Positions 46,606-58,199 of a stretch of DNA of 64,000 nt are shown here, piece by piece. The notes under the pieces were generated by a model. That model saw nothing but the letters and a program-made list of their open reading frames with translations, did no database searches and was not told the DNA's origin. The position numbers were made by a program, and so were the translations under genes. Origin of the DNA: Anagrus nilaparvatae (taxonomy: Eukaryota > Arthropoda > Insecta > Hymenoptera > Mymaridae). Location: assembly GCA_022575985.1 (NCBI GenBank), contig JAKSXM010000237.1, forward strand, positions 4,048,501 through 4,112,500, given 5' to 3'. Position 1 is the stretch's first letter. Every line of letters starts with the position of its first letter.

Positions 46606-46824
46606 AATACTTTTGCGATATGCGCAAGAATAATTTCATTAATTATTTCTTTCACGAAATACTTTTGCCAAATTCGCAAGAAAAATGTTGTGAATATATT
46701 AATATGTATGTTATGTATATCAAAATACTTTTGCGGAAAACGCAAGTACTATTTTGAGCTTTAATGCCTTCTGTTAAAATTAAAGGATTTATGTATGTTA
46801 AAATACTTTTGCGATAATCGCAAG
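46606..46824. repeat. Array of four short hairpin repeats
   Basis: 'CTTTTGCGATATGCGCAAG' (46,610), 'CTTTTGCCAAATTCGCAAG' (46,662), 'CTTTTGCGGAAAACGCAAG' (46,728) and 'CTTTTGCGATAATCGCAAG' (46,806) share one form, TTGCG-N5-CGCAA. All are preceded by 'aatac', and the spacing is 52, 66 and 78 bp. The loop varies while three of four stems are perfect. Half-site fragments lie at 46,582 and 46,935. They lie about 170 bp past the end of the YqaJ/Ulp1 gene. Confidence 0.8.
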
Positions 46825-46990
46825 GACTATTTCACTCTACCATTTAATCAATGTGGATTAACCTATTTATTGTAGGTAATTGTGCCGGTCTAACTGTAAA
46901 GTATTTATCAAAGAGCACAAAAATTTTAGTATTTGCGAAACTATGTTTGCGATGAAAGCAATTATTATTTTCAAATACAAACTCTAAAAA

Positions 46991-48904
46991 TTACTTAGGA
47001 AACGGGGAAAGCTTTTTGCTATTTATTATATTTAACAAGTGATTTCTAAGCTTCAAGACGTCTACTGAATACGAGGTTTCTTCTGGGTTACCACCTGTAA
47101 CTATAGTTGTTGCAAAAGCTATCGCAAATACGCCACAGTTTATGGAGTCATTTTGATTTTGTACTCTTGAAAATACAATTTATTTATTTCTATAAAAATC
47201 TGGAAAACGGGTTATTATGAATTTCCGCTCGTCTTCTGACAAAGATTCAAAATGCATGCTCTGTCCACCATGGCTATCGTAAATGCGTAACGATTCTAAA
47301 TCGTTATAAAGGCATCTCCAATGAGACGATCGGTTGCCACCAAAAATGTATATTTCTTGATTTATCATCTCACTGCTTTTTACAAGCAAAGGATTAGCCA
47401 TATGTAGGCAATTTAAAGTAAAAAAAGGCATTGTGTCCTTAAGAATTTGAAGAAATGTATCTACTACTGTACTGATAATGTAAGCTTTTGGGTCTGTAAC
47501 ATTTTCAATAACTGTTCTTCTGGCAAGTGGACAATCATCTGGTATATTGAGTACTGCGTTCAATGTTGCAACACTTTCCTCACTTTGTTCCTCTATAAAT
47601 TTTGGTTCATACCAATGAATCCATCCATCAGCTCCCAATTCCCCAGGTTTGAATGCTACTTTGCTTTCATTTGTATTTTTCTTAGGAATTTCGTCTTCCT
47701 TATCAGTCAAATTTTTTTTCAAGATTTGTACATTAGTATTTTCTAATGCATCTTTACTTTGTTCAGCGTTTGAATGAGAAACATGGCGTTTAAACTTTTT
47801 TCTAGGTAATTCATTTGGAATTTTAAATGTTTGATCTGAAGAATAATCTGAACCTTTTCCACTTGGAATAATAGATTTGCAAGGCAATGGAATAATCTCT
47901 TTATTCTTTCGTGAACGTTTTTGAAATTGATGTGACGAAGAATCCGACTCACTTGTAATGGCTAATTTGTCTGTAAATTCATTCATATCAGAAGATGAAT
48001 TTTTACTTAAATTATCACCAGACCAATCTACTGACCATTCAGATTCACTTGTTCTACATAATTTCATCTTTTGTACTCGAGGTTCTCCAACGACGTAGTA
48101 TTCAGAATTGTTTTTTCTTTTTAACCTTTTTGGAGATACTGTTTTTGAACAACTGTCATTTTCAAAAAAAGTTGTTGAATTTTTTTCAGATAAAATTTCC
48201 TCTTCGTGAACTTCATCAATAATATCAGAGTTTTCTCGATGAAGAGTATTCTTAATACTTACAGTTTTCTTTTGTTTATTATTTTTTATAGGTTTATTAG
48301 CGTTTTTCATCTTCCTAACTTTATTCTTTGGTTTAGGATTTTGATTAATTAACTGCTGTTTATTTTTTGCTACTTTCACATAGTTAGGTTCTCGAATTCT
48401 TCTTTTTCTGACTCTTCTGCTATCTACTAATTCAAAGATTAAGGGTTCTTCATAAAATCTTTTAATTTTCCATTCTATATTTTCCCAAAAATTATTATCC
48501 CTAGGCACTTTTACATATTTAATGCCACCAGAAGTCCATACTACAAAATAACAAAACTCCCTCTGGGTTACATGTAATTGATTTTGGACTTGATAGAAAT
48601 ATCTATGATTTTTGTTCATTTTTGACGGATCTTTTTTGTCCAAATACTCATAAATAGCCGTTTTCTTTGCAGTAATAGCAGCCTCTGGTGATAATGATGT
48701 AGCAGGACATTTAACTTCTACTACTGCATCATCTCCTACTAATCCATCCGGAGTGGCTCCAATGTATGAAATTTCTGAGTCAATAACAAATCCAAAGGGT
48801 GTAACATTTACTTTTGCAACCTTTTCAAATGCTTTGTGCTCATTAGCTAATCCATCTTTCATGGCTTTCGTTATACTATTCTTTTTACAATAATGGGGAT
48901 ATAA
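46991..48904 (-). pseudogene. YqaJ-type exonuclease fused to an Ulp1-like cysteine protease domain, one in-frame stop
   Basis: The open frame runs from 48,904 (first ATG 48,862) to a TAA at 47,182-47,180, 560 codons from the ATG. The same frame then continues 62 more codons to 46,991. Near residues 35-52 'IGATPDGLVGDDAVVEVKCP' carries the D...E-x-K nuclease signature of YqaJ/lambda-exonuclease recombinases, and 'YFYQVQNQLHVT' is also typical. Residues 160-430 are a basic and Ser/Glu-rich linker. The C-terminus has 'SSHWRCLYNDLESLRIYDS' (His and Asp) and, after the TAA, 'QNDSINCGVFAIAFATT', which supplies the catalytic Cys of an Ulp1/C48-type protease. The N-terminal part of the nuclease is missing: a stop lies just upstream of 48,904 with no acceptor site. 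It is probably a transposon-borne gene now broken. Confidence 0.75.
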
Positions 48905-50085
48905 ATAATATTAATAATGGGAAACGACTATGGTCTCCATTCATTTTCATAAATTTTCATAAAATTAGGTATAAATCGAAAGCATCCAGTAATGACGAAT
49001 TTCCTGGAAGTAGGATTCCCGTGTAAAAAATCAAGTGTTACGACCAAAAAGAAATAAATATTTTATAGATTTGTTTATTTAAAAGTGCAAAAAATGGTGA
49101 GAATGTAAACAACACACACACAAATACATAGGTGAGAGGCTCGTAATTCTGTATACTTCTGACTCGTACATTTATATTAACGAACTAAATTGATTTAAAT
49201 TGATCTCAAAGGATGAAAATGGTTTTCACCCGAGGTGCGTAGCACCAAGGGACAATAATCAATATTTGCATTCAGACACGATGTATATTTTTTTCTTGAG
49301 ATAAATTTTGAAAATAAACATAATATTGGTTTTTATTTATGATAATATATGAAAAATCATTGGAGTATTTCGACATCCAATTGTAAAATTCCGCCGTCGA
49401 GGAGAAAAGAAAAAATTATTTTGCTGTATAGTAATCAGTATTTGCATTCAGATCTTTAAAAAACTCATGTGACATAATTTTTCGTCGAATTTTTTTGTCT
49501 TGTGATTGGTTGTGCTAATTTTTTCATTATTTATTTCATTAGTTATAATTTTTATTATTTTTTAAAATACTTATAATAATAAATTTGTGTGTAAAAAATA
49601 CGTAAATAAGAAATACAATAATTATTTTATTACACAATTTCCTAAAAATTTCGTCATTTTCGTCATCCCTTTATTGAAAATAGATGGAGATCTGAAGTTG
49701 CTCTATTCAACCTTTTTATTCGCCTTCTGATTGGCCGAATTAAAATCGATTATTCGATTAAATTTGAATTTATTTAAAACTAATGTGATTTATTATTATC
49801 AATATTATAAAATATTTATATAATAAAATAATAATTTAATTCTATTCTAAAAATTTTAAATAAAGACTAATAACCAGACAAGATTATTAAACAGTATATT
49901 GTTTAATGTTTATATAAAAAATCTAAATGAATAAAATTAATGGTTATGATATTTATTTTATTTATAAATAAATAAGCACGAGAAAGCCTAAAAAAGGGGT
50001 TAGAATTAAAGCTTGTCTTATTTATAAAATATTTACTAATTTAAAAAAAAAAAAATTAATTTCGGCTTTGGTAGATGAAGAAAAA
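48905..50085. other. Intergenic, dispersed repeat fragments
   Basis: 49,240-49,400 resembles 58,360-58,560 ('gagtatttcg', 'catccaattg', 'ttttgaaaataaa'). No gene is seen. The flank of the YqaJ gene shows no terminal inverted repeat that I can pair. Confidence 0.4.
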
Positions 50086-50087
50086 AA

Positions 50088-50213
50088 ACGCTGCCAAGTA
50101 ATTGGCACTATGGTTCCTCATTAACAATAACAAAATGTTCTTAATGGTCTTTTTTATCTAATAAAAATGATAAATCTAGATATTAGTACTTTCATGGAAA
50201 AAAATTAAATACT
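50088..50213. repeat. Left part of a dispersed repeat with 156-bp satellite, interrupted by the transposon
   Basis: 'cgctgccaagtaattggcac' and 'tatggttcctcattaac' are the reverse complement of 60,904-60,968. The last 60 bases are one partial satellite unit ('tagtactttcatggaaaaa') that resumes after 55,314. Confidence 0.75.
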
Positions 50214-50217
50214 ACGT

Positions 50218-51026
50218 GAGTCATTCTGGATACCGTGTCATGGCCTTACCAGGTCAGGTCTCCCGATCAGGCTGATTTCTTCACCACTTTTTTATGTATA
50301 CAAAATAAGGTTTCTGTGAAATTTTCAGCCTTCTAGGCGCTCAGGAACCTGAGTTATACCCAAAAAAAGCTTTTTAGGTTTCTTCGGTTTTTTCAAAAAA
50401 AAAAAAATTTTTTTTTTTTTAAATTTTTAAAATTGACTAGATGATTAAAAAAAATGTAAAATTTCCCGCTGAATCCAAATTTGAGGTCAGTTTTTTGAAA
50501 TTTTGCCCCTGGGCGGCTCAAACTGCTTTTTTCGGCTTAGAGCGGGAGATTTTGAACTGCCCAAATTCAACAACTTTTATCAGGCTCGAACCTGGATAGA
50601 ATTGGTCTAAATACTATATACTTTGATATGGTAAATGTCGCTGGGTGGTTATATGCCCTTTAAAAAGCGTCAGAAGCATAATAATGGCTTATTTTAACCA
50701 AATTTCAACGTTAAAATCACATTTTTTATGCGCCTTATAGTCTTTTGTAATTATATTTGTACCTAAATGACTTTTTTATGCTTTCTATACATAAACTTGA
50801 TATTATTAAAAGATTTTCAGTCCATTAATAGAAGCGTCTCCAATAAAATATGCGTATCTATGCGTATTTCATTGAAAATTAAAATTTGAAAAAATTGAAG
50901 TTTTTGGACGATATGATTTTCTAAACTAAATAATTACTATCAATTATTAATTTATTTATTAAATACATATTTTTTTACATATATAGATACATATAAATGA
51001 TTATTAACAATTTTTTTACTCATTTT
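50218..51026. repeat. Left terminal inverted repeat of the 5.09-kb transposon
   Basis: Pairs with 54,477-55,309. Its inner part contains 'aaatttcccgctgaatcc' and 'gaggtcagttttttgaaatt', which resemble words in the non-autonomous elements at 780-1,290 and 42,600-42,690. Confidence 0.88.
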
Positions 51027-51228
51027 TTCAATCAGTTTTTATTCGAGTTACTCATTTTTTAATGAAAATAATACAATAGTTAGTTGTAATTTTTAATATT
51101 AATAGTTAATTGTTATTTTTATTTAAAAAAATTAAAAATTTTTGAATTTATATATCCAATAATTCATAAATAAAAAAATGTTACAATAGTTAATTAATCT
51201 TTCTAAAAAATTAAATTTATTACTGCTT

Positions 51229-54007
51229 TCAATTATTATTCAAAAGATATTGATTGAATTTTGAAATGGTATGATTTAATTTAATAACTATCTTTCCATT
51301 TTCTTGTTTTGCTGTAACTAAGCATAATATCTTATCAAGTGGTATAATTACTTTTGTATTTAAATCAGGCCATTTATAGGTATTCTTTTTCACTTGATCT
51401 AATACGGTAATTTCAGCGTCAAACTCAAGTTCATTAATATCATTTATGAATCCAATATGCCAAGAATCTTTAATTATAAATGATACATATGTATTACTAG
51501 CCCAATCGTATACCTTTTCCTTTAATAAATCAAATTTTTTGTCATATTTTTCATCTAGGCTCATAGTCTTACAACCCATAATTGTATCCGAAATGGGTAC
51601 AAAATGGTGATAACCTCTCGTTCCAGGTATGGTGTAGGCATTTTCTCCCATTGATAGTTTTTCCCGCTGTATATTAATTTCTTCTTTTGTGAAAATTACT
51701 GGCTGTATAGATGGAATTTTTAATTGACAAAATTCGTATAAGTCACTAACAGTCAAAATTTGGTTATTATATGGTCTAGCCAAACTTTCTTTTGCAGCCT
51801 CTCTTTTTAGAGTAACTCCTAAAGCGTCACATGGGGACTTACCGTGCGAGGTCGCAAAAAAAACCCACTGCACATTTACATCGTACAATTTTTTATACTT
51901 ACACAAGTGCAAAAAATTTGTGCAGTTTTTATATTCTGAAGTGCAACCATCACTATAGTATTCCAAATTTTTTTTTTCAGGAAAATATTCTTGACAATAT
52001 TGAACAATGAAATTTTGGAAACATATTACTGCTCCAATATCATGTTTCAAGTCATCTGATAAAAAACAAAAGCTTCTTTTTTCTATTTCATTACCATTTT
52101 TTAGATAAATAATTACAGGATGGATTGCACTAGAATCTTTGGACCAATAATGACCTTGCACTTCGTCTTATATTACGTAACGATAATTTTCGCTGAAGTC
52201 ACATAGGATTAAAAGTGTGTTATCATCTAAATTTAATTTTCTTTGCTTGAAATATGCTGATTGTTTTTTTGCTATATAATGATGTGGAATTAAAACATTT
52301 ATCTTTTCTATTGCTGTATCGTGGAACTCTTGAATGGAAGTTGTATTTCTTAAAAGTTCTGACCTATCTGTTTGAGTCCACTGGTAGTACTCTATCTCCT
52401 CTTCGTAATTTAATTCATCATAGTATTTTAACAAAATTTCTTTCACAACATTTGATATTTTTTCTAAGCTTTTGCATTTAGAGCATAGTCTGAGCATACA
52501 AAGTCTCTTATCCACATCACATACGATTTTTGGTATTACTTCTTTGTATGACAATTGTGTATCTAATGCACTCAATATTAACTTAACGTTTTGATGGTAC
52601 AGACATACACAAATAGAGTGCGTACCAGATGCTCCAGGTAATAAGCAATAACTTGGTCGTAAAGAACAGAAAGTAGAATAAGAAACTTTATCATCTGGAT
52701 AATCTGTTTTATATGTAATGAAAAATTCCTTGGAGTTGCATAAAATTAGTCTCTTTTGCACGTGTACTCCCTTTCCCATGCTTTTAAAGTCCTTTCCTCC
52801 AGCCATTATTCTTACATAAGGGGAATCCTCATAATGATTTATAATTCTTTGCCTAACTTCAGGTTTAATCCTATTTCTTTTTCTAGGTTCTGGCATTCCT
52901 AAGATTCCTTTTTCATTTTTTGATTTAATTGCTTTTTCTATAGTTTTCCAACTTGTTTTAAAATAGTCTATAATATTTTGTTTAGACATTGTATCTACAA
53001 CAATGGTTAAAATTTGTAATCTTCTTACATACGAAGACGTTTCAAATTTTTTTTTTAATTCTAGTAACAATTTGTTATACTTTTCAGCAATTTTTGCATT
53101 CTCAGAAGTTACTGAAATATCTACATTTTCATCAACTTTTAAAATTTTCCTCATACTACATTCGGCACTTTCATTAATTTCTACTAATTTTCTTTTGGCA
53201 TAATTTTTTATCTCATATTCATGAAAATTCCCGCTTGCTTTAATTGGAGATAGGTCATGAAAATTAAGAAATGATTGCATTTTTTCTAATTCAGCTTTTA
53301 CAATATAAGATTTTTGAGAATTTGTTGATACAGAGTTATTTGTACTTTGTGAACTATTTTGTTCATCATTTTTTTGATTATTTTGAGAACTTTTTTTAAT
53401 AATATCATCATTAATTTTTTGCAAACAATTCTTACATATTTTTTGACCGGGTATTAGTTTTATATCTAAGTAACTGGAGACTCGATCAGCTCCTTCCAAA
53501 ATTATTTCCATTAACCGATATTTGTTTTCTTTTATATGGTTTTTGTATGGATTGCAGCACCGTGTGTAGGTGCTAGAATAATAAGTTATAAGACATTTTG
53601 TATGATAATTACAGATGCTTAAATCATCACAGTTTGTAATATTTTTACGATAAGAAACCAATCTTTTTTCTTCAACGTTAAATTCCCGTAAAGGCTTTAA
53701 ATTTCCCGAGCACTTAATATCCATACTGTTTTCATTAAAATCACAGATTATATTTTTATCTATTTCTGTAATACCTAAAATTACAAAAAGTTTAAATTAG
53801 CTAAAAAATCTAGCTTTATAAAATAAAATAAATTATAGAAAATTTACTTCTTTGAATTTTTTGTTCTTCTTGAGTAATATCCTGATAAGCACTTACAGCC
53901 TCATGTATAACCCCAGGAACTTAAAAAAAAAAAAAAAATTTAAAGCAAACACTTTATAAAATTTAACAAAATATAATAAATTCAAGATAGTTACCTTCAG
54001 GATTCAT
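51229..54007 (-). pseudogene. Transposase-like gene of the 5.09-kb transposon, three exons, one in-frame stop
   Basis: Exon 1 (54,007-53,995) starts 'ATGAATCCTGAAG' before a GTAACT donor. Exon 2 (53,919-53,848) and exon 3 (53,774-51,229) join in phase to give 'MNPEVPGVIHEAVSAYQD', then a run into 'CDFNENSMDIKCSG' with no extra stop. The frame totals 877 codons including the final stop. The N-terminal region has Cys/His pairs ('CNYHTKC', 'CKNC') that could bind zinc. The C-terminal half carries 'LCDFSENYRYVI', then TAA (52,170-52,168), 'DEVQGHYWS', 'YYSDGCTSEYKN', 'FFATSHGKSPCDALG' and 'KREAAKESL'. I know these motifs from a multi-copy family of uncharacterised insect proteins. The conserved D residues could be a DDE/D-type catalytic core, which is inference. 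Relatives have Q at the TAA position, as I recall. Confidence 0.8.
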
Positions 54008-54476
54008 TTTTACTTTGATTTATAAGTATATAAATTAATAAACAATCATGTGAAGGTTTGAAACCAGGAGATTTTTTAAATCTGTAACTATATTTTTTAC
54101 TAAAATATATTTAAAAATTTCTTCTAAATTTTCAAAACATTGAAAAAAACAAATACACTAAAAACTCCTAAAACATAAAGTTGATTATAAACAAAGAGGT
54201 TATTAACCCTCTCACGGGAATAGCTCCCCACTACCTTTATTCACATATACAGAGTATACGCATACGCAGTGCATAATAAAATATTAGCGCTTACTAACAC
54301 GCGCCCAAGTCACACAGAAGAGTTTTGTGGCCTTATTCTCATGGGAGGGTTAAATCGGAGCCTAAAAAACAACGTTGCCAAGTCGAAGCAATTTATTTTT
54401 GCCGTTTTCCCTAAAAGACCCTAGAAATATCACTACAGCCCATTTTACTTAAAAATCTATTAAATAAATAAATTTA

Positions 54477-55309
54477 AATAAATGAGAAAAAAAATTGTTA
54501 ATAATCATTTATATGTATCTATATATGTAAAAAAATATGTATTTAATAAATAAATTAATAATTGATAATAATTATTTAGTTTAGAAAATCATATCGTCCA
54601 AAAACTTCAATTTTTTCAAATTTTAATTTTCAATGAAATACGCATAGATACGCATATTTTATTGGAGACGCTTCTATTAATGGACTGAAAATCTTTTAAT
54701 AATATCAAGTTTATGTATAGAAAGCATAAAAAAGTCATTTAGGTACAAATATAATTACAAAAGACTATAAGGCGCATAAAAAATGTGATTTTAACGTTGA
54801 AATTTGGTTAAAATAAGCCATTATTATGCTTCTGACGCTTTTTAAAGGGCATATAACCACCCAGCGACATTTACCATATCAAAGTATATAGTATTTAGAC
54901 CAATTCTATCCAGGTTCGAGCCTGATAAAAGTTGTTGAATTTGGGCAGTTCAAAATCTCCCGCTCTAAGCCGAAAAAAGCAGTTTGAGCCGCCCAGGGGC
55001 AAAATTTCAAAAAATTGACCTCAAATTCGGATTCAGCGGGAAATTTTACATTTTTTTATGTCTGGGTACTATTTTTTTTAATCATCTAGTCAATTTTAAA
55101 AATTTAAAAAAAAAAAAAATTTTTTTTTTTTTGAAAAAACCGAAGAAACCTAAAAAGCTTTTTTTGGGTATAACTCAGGTTCCTGAGCGCTTAGAAGGCT
55201 GAAAATTTCACAGAAACCTTATTTTGTATACATAAAAAAGTGGTGAAAAAATCAGCCCGATCGGAAGACCTGACCTGGTAAGGCCATGACACGGTATCCA
55301 GAATGACTC
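54477..55309. repeat. Right terminal inverted repeat of the 5.09-kb transposon
   Basis: Reverse complement of 50,218-51,026 with scattered single-base and homopolymer-length differences. Confidence 0.88.
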
Positions 55310-55313
55310 ACGT

Positions 55314-56600
55314 CCCGAAAGAAAAAAAAAATTGCTATTTTTTTAATTTTTTTATGTAAACAATTTTTAGAAAAAAATTTTCAAAAAATTAAGTATCAAT
55401 TGGAGATATAGAGTAAAAACGATAATTCTACATATAAGTACTTTCATAGGAAAAAATTAAGTCAACGTCCAAATAGAAAAAAAATAATGCTGTTTCTTTA
55501 ATTTTTTTATGCAAAAAATTTTGAGAGAAAAATTTTCAAAAAATTAAGTTTCAGTACCAAAATATTGACTAAAAAGTATACTTCTAAAACTAGTACTCCC
55601 ACAGAAAAAAATGAGGTACTACTTTCAAAAAGCTAAAAAATATTGCTGTTTTTTTTTATTTTATTATGCACAAAGGTTTTGAGAAAAAAAAGTTCAAAAA
55701 TTAAGTGTCAGATTGGAGATATCGAGTAATAACGACATTTTTAGATATTGGCACTTTCATAAGCAAAAATTAGGTACTATATCCAAAAAGAAAAAAAATA
55801 TTGCAGTTTTTTTTATTTTTATTTTTTTTAAATGTTGAGAACAAAAATTTTGAAAAAATTAAGTATCAGGTCCAAAAAATTACTATAAACGATATTTCTA
55901 AAACTAGTACTTCCACAGAAATAAATTAAGTACTGCGTCTGTAAAGAAAAAAAAAAATTGGTGTTTTTTGTATTTTTTTTTGAAAAAAATTTTGAGAAAA
56001 AAATTTTCAAAAATAAATTATAAGATTCGAGATATCGAGTAAAAACGATACTTCTAGATATCAGTACTTTCATGGAAAAAAATGAGGTACTACATCCAAA
56101 AAGAAAAAAAAATATAGTGTTTTTTTAATTTTTTTATGTAAAAAGTTTTGAAAATAAAAGATTTCGAAAAATTACATATCAGATGGAGAAATCCTTTACA
56201 AACGATAATTTTAGATATTCGTACTTTCATAGGAAAAAATTAAGTATTACGTCCTAAAATAAAAAAAATTTTAGCGTTTTTTGTATTTTTTGGCGACAAA
56301 AATTTTGAGAAAAAAATTTTGAAAAAATTAAGTATCAGGTCAAAAAAATTACTATAAACGATATTTCTAAAACTAGTACTTCCACAGAAATAAATTAAGT
56401 ACTGCGTCCGTAAAGAAAAAAAAAATTGGTATTTTTTGTATTTTTTGGTGAAAAAAATTTTGAGACAAAAATTTTCAAAAAATTAAGTATCAGATTCGAG
56501 ATATTGAGTAAAAACCATACTTTCAAATATAAGTACTTTCGTGGAAATAAATGAGATATTACATCCAAATTAAAAAAAAAAAAGTACCACGAGCTTTTTT
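55314..56600. repeat. ~156-bp satellite array, about eight units
   Basis: Landmarks of the type 'gtactttcatggaaaaaa' or 'gtacttccacagaaataaa' recur near 55,439, 55,593, 55,751, 55,904, 56,063, 56,220, 56,375 and 56,532, i.e. every 153-159 bp. Between them come 'aaaattttcaaaaaattaag', 'gagatatcgagtaaaaacg' and a T-rich tract. The 'ccacag' variant recurs with 311- and 471-bp spacing, hinting at higher-order structure. Confidence 0.88.
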
Positions 56601-56673
56601 GGTGAAAAAAATTTGAAAAAAAAATTAGGTCTTAATGTCGTGTTGGCTGTGAAATATCGCCGGTTACAGTGCG

Positions 56674-56704
<31 letters not shown>

Positions 56705-56800
56705 TACATACAGACTTTTTTTAAAAACCGGTTTTTTAGCTTCCTGAGGTCTCAAAACGTGCTTATATGCCAAAATATCGAAAATCAAAATTTCACCTAT
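56601..56800. repeat. Dispersed repeat end with (CA)n microsatellite
   Basis: Contains (CA)n at 56,685-56,704 and 'ttagcttcctgaggtctca'. The segment is the reverse complement of 60,470-60,690, including the position of the dinucleotide tract, so the satellite plus this end forms one mobile or dispersed unit. Confidence 0.8.
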
Positions 56801-56973
56801 CACAAAGGTTCCTCTATGAGGAACCAAAATAAAAATTATTATAAATTAAAAATTAAGAAATTAAAGATTATATATAAAAATTATGCTTTTTAAAAATCCG
56901 AAAAATTTGCTATTGTAAAAAAAGAAATTAAAATAATGAACAAATTTTAAACAATTCATGAATAGCTGTTATT

Positions 56974-57286
56974 GAGTCCGGCTCTTCCCCACTCCAAAAG
57001 ATAATTGGATCTGTGGAAAGGCGATTTTTATAACTTTAGGTCCGGCTTGAATAGAAAATATAAGTAAAAATTTTGCATAAAATATTATAGTTAATATTAA
57101 AAACCTTTTTATAATTAAAATAATTACTATTTAAAATATCGTTATATTTTAACAATTATTTTAACAATTAAAATATTTAAAACGGAGGATACGTTAATTG
57201 TTTGTTTTCAATTCAAGCCTGACCTAAAGTTATAAAAATAGCCGTTTCACAGCTCCAATTTTTTGTTGAAGTAGGGAAGGCTTGGA
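56974..57286. mobile_element. ~313-bp MITE
   Basis: Arms of ~90 bp are inverted: 'ataactttaggtccggcttg' at 57,031 pairs with 'caagcctgacctaaagttat' at 57,213, and 'ctcttccccact' with 'gtagggaagg' at the ends. The AT-rich centre is non-coding. Confidence 0.7.
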
Positions 57287-57464
57287 AATTATAAATTAAT
57301 GGATAATTGACCGACTAATCGACTCTATTCTATTATTTTTACTCAAATACAAACATCAAAATATGTTATGCAAAAAAATGTTTTATTTTACGAGATAATA
57401 TAACTGCTGGGAGTAGACGGAGAGAAAAGGACTCAAGATTGAATGGATTTGAGAGAAATTTGAT

Positions 57465-57605
57465 TTAGGGACTTAAAATAATTCCGGTTTGAAACGAAGA
57501 ATAATTTAAGTTCAGAGAAATAAAATAGTTTCAACTTAGGGACTCAAAAGAATCTGGATTTTGAGACTTAAAAAGTCAATCAATTTTAGGGAATTCTCAG
57601 AGTAA
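57465..57605. repeat. Degenerate minisatellite related to 22,131-22,288
   Basis: Repeating words 'tagggacttaaaataattcc', 'gagaaataaaatagtttc' and 'agggactcaaaagaatctgg' follow the same pattern as the earlier array. Confidence 0.5.
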
Positions 57606-57924
57606 TATTGGATTTCAGAGAGGAATATTCTGATAATTCAAAATAACTATTTATGGCGAATTAAATTCTTGGATTCAAAATGGGTAAATTTTGAACAGCC
57701 TCAAATTAGCTTCATGAAAATTAGATTCGATTTTTGAGATAAAATTTAATTAAAAAATGTCTCTTACAAATCTTTAAAATTTATATCCAAATGTAGTGAA
57801 AAAAAAAACGATGTAAACCATTTTTTGTGAATAAAAAAAACCAAATAAATTAGATACTTCTTGCGTCATAAAATTAAAAATTTCTCATAGTAAAAAATGA
57901 TAGTATTTCATCAATAAGTATCAG

Positions 57925-58125
57925 AGGTGTGGGGTTACCCGACAGTCAGGTCGGGTATCCGAAATTTTCAGTTTTTTGCTTCAAGTTGGGTCAAATTTGG
58001 GGTATCCATGAAAGCTTTCGATTCAAAAATGCAAGTGCCTTTTCCAGGAAGTTTCGGGCTTCACACGAAATCTGACCTTCAAAATTTTGACAAAAAAGAC
58101 CGAACTTTCGGGTCAGATTATAATA
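57925..58125. mobile_element. Possible hAT-related fragment
   Basis: Starts 'cagaggtgtggggttacccg' and has a short inverted pair 'acccgacagtcaggtcgggt'. A CAGAG-type end would fit a hAT terminus, but no opposite end is found. The 84-codon ORF here shows no known motif. Confidence 0.3.
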
Positions 58126-58199
58126 TTTTAAAACAGATTCTGGTATTATTATTTTATTTGAAATACATAAATTTTTATTAGGAAATCATTATAAAAAGT

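Larger units (their letters stand above)
50218..55309 (-). mobile_element. Complete 5.09-kb DNA transposon with ~810-bp terminal inverted repeats
   Basis: The termini are 'GAGTCATTCTGGATACCG' and its inverse. The inverted repeats extend from 50,218 to ~51,026 and from ~54,477 to 55,309 with few differences. A 4-bp ACGT is duplicated at 50,214-50,217 and 55,310-55,313. The surrounding satellite shows the uninterrupted site as 'tactacgtcc'. The single gene inside (three exons, minus strand) has one premature stop. The high similarity of the arms argues for recent activity. I cannot place it in a named superfamily from sequence alone. Confidence 0.9.

Noticed and set aside
46606..46824. CRISPR-like array
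   Set aside because: Only four palindromic 19-bp units with irregular 52-78-bp spacing, in a eukaryotic context without cas genes.
46991..53724. Reassigned genetic code (TAA read as an amino acid), because two long ORFs contain one in-frame TAA each
   Set aside because: Other TAA and TAG codons end frames normally here, the Polo, MTMR and R1 remnants have random stops of all types, and the gene content looks like an ordinary insect nuclear genome.
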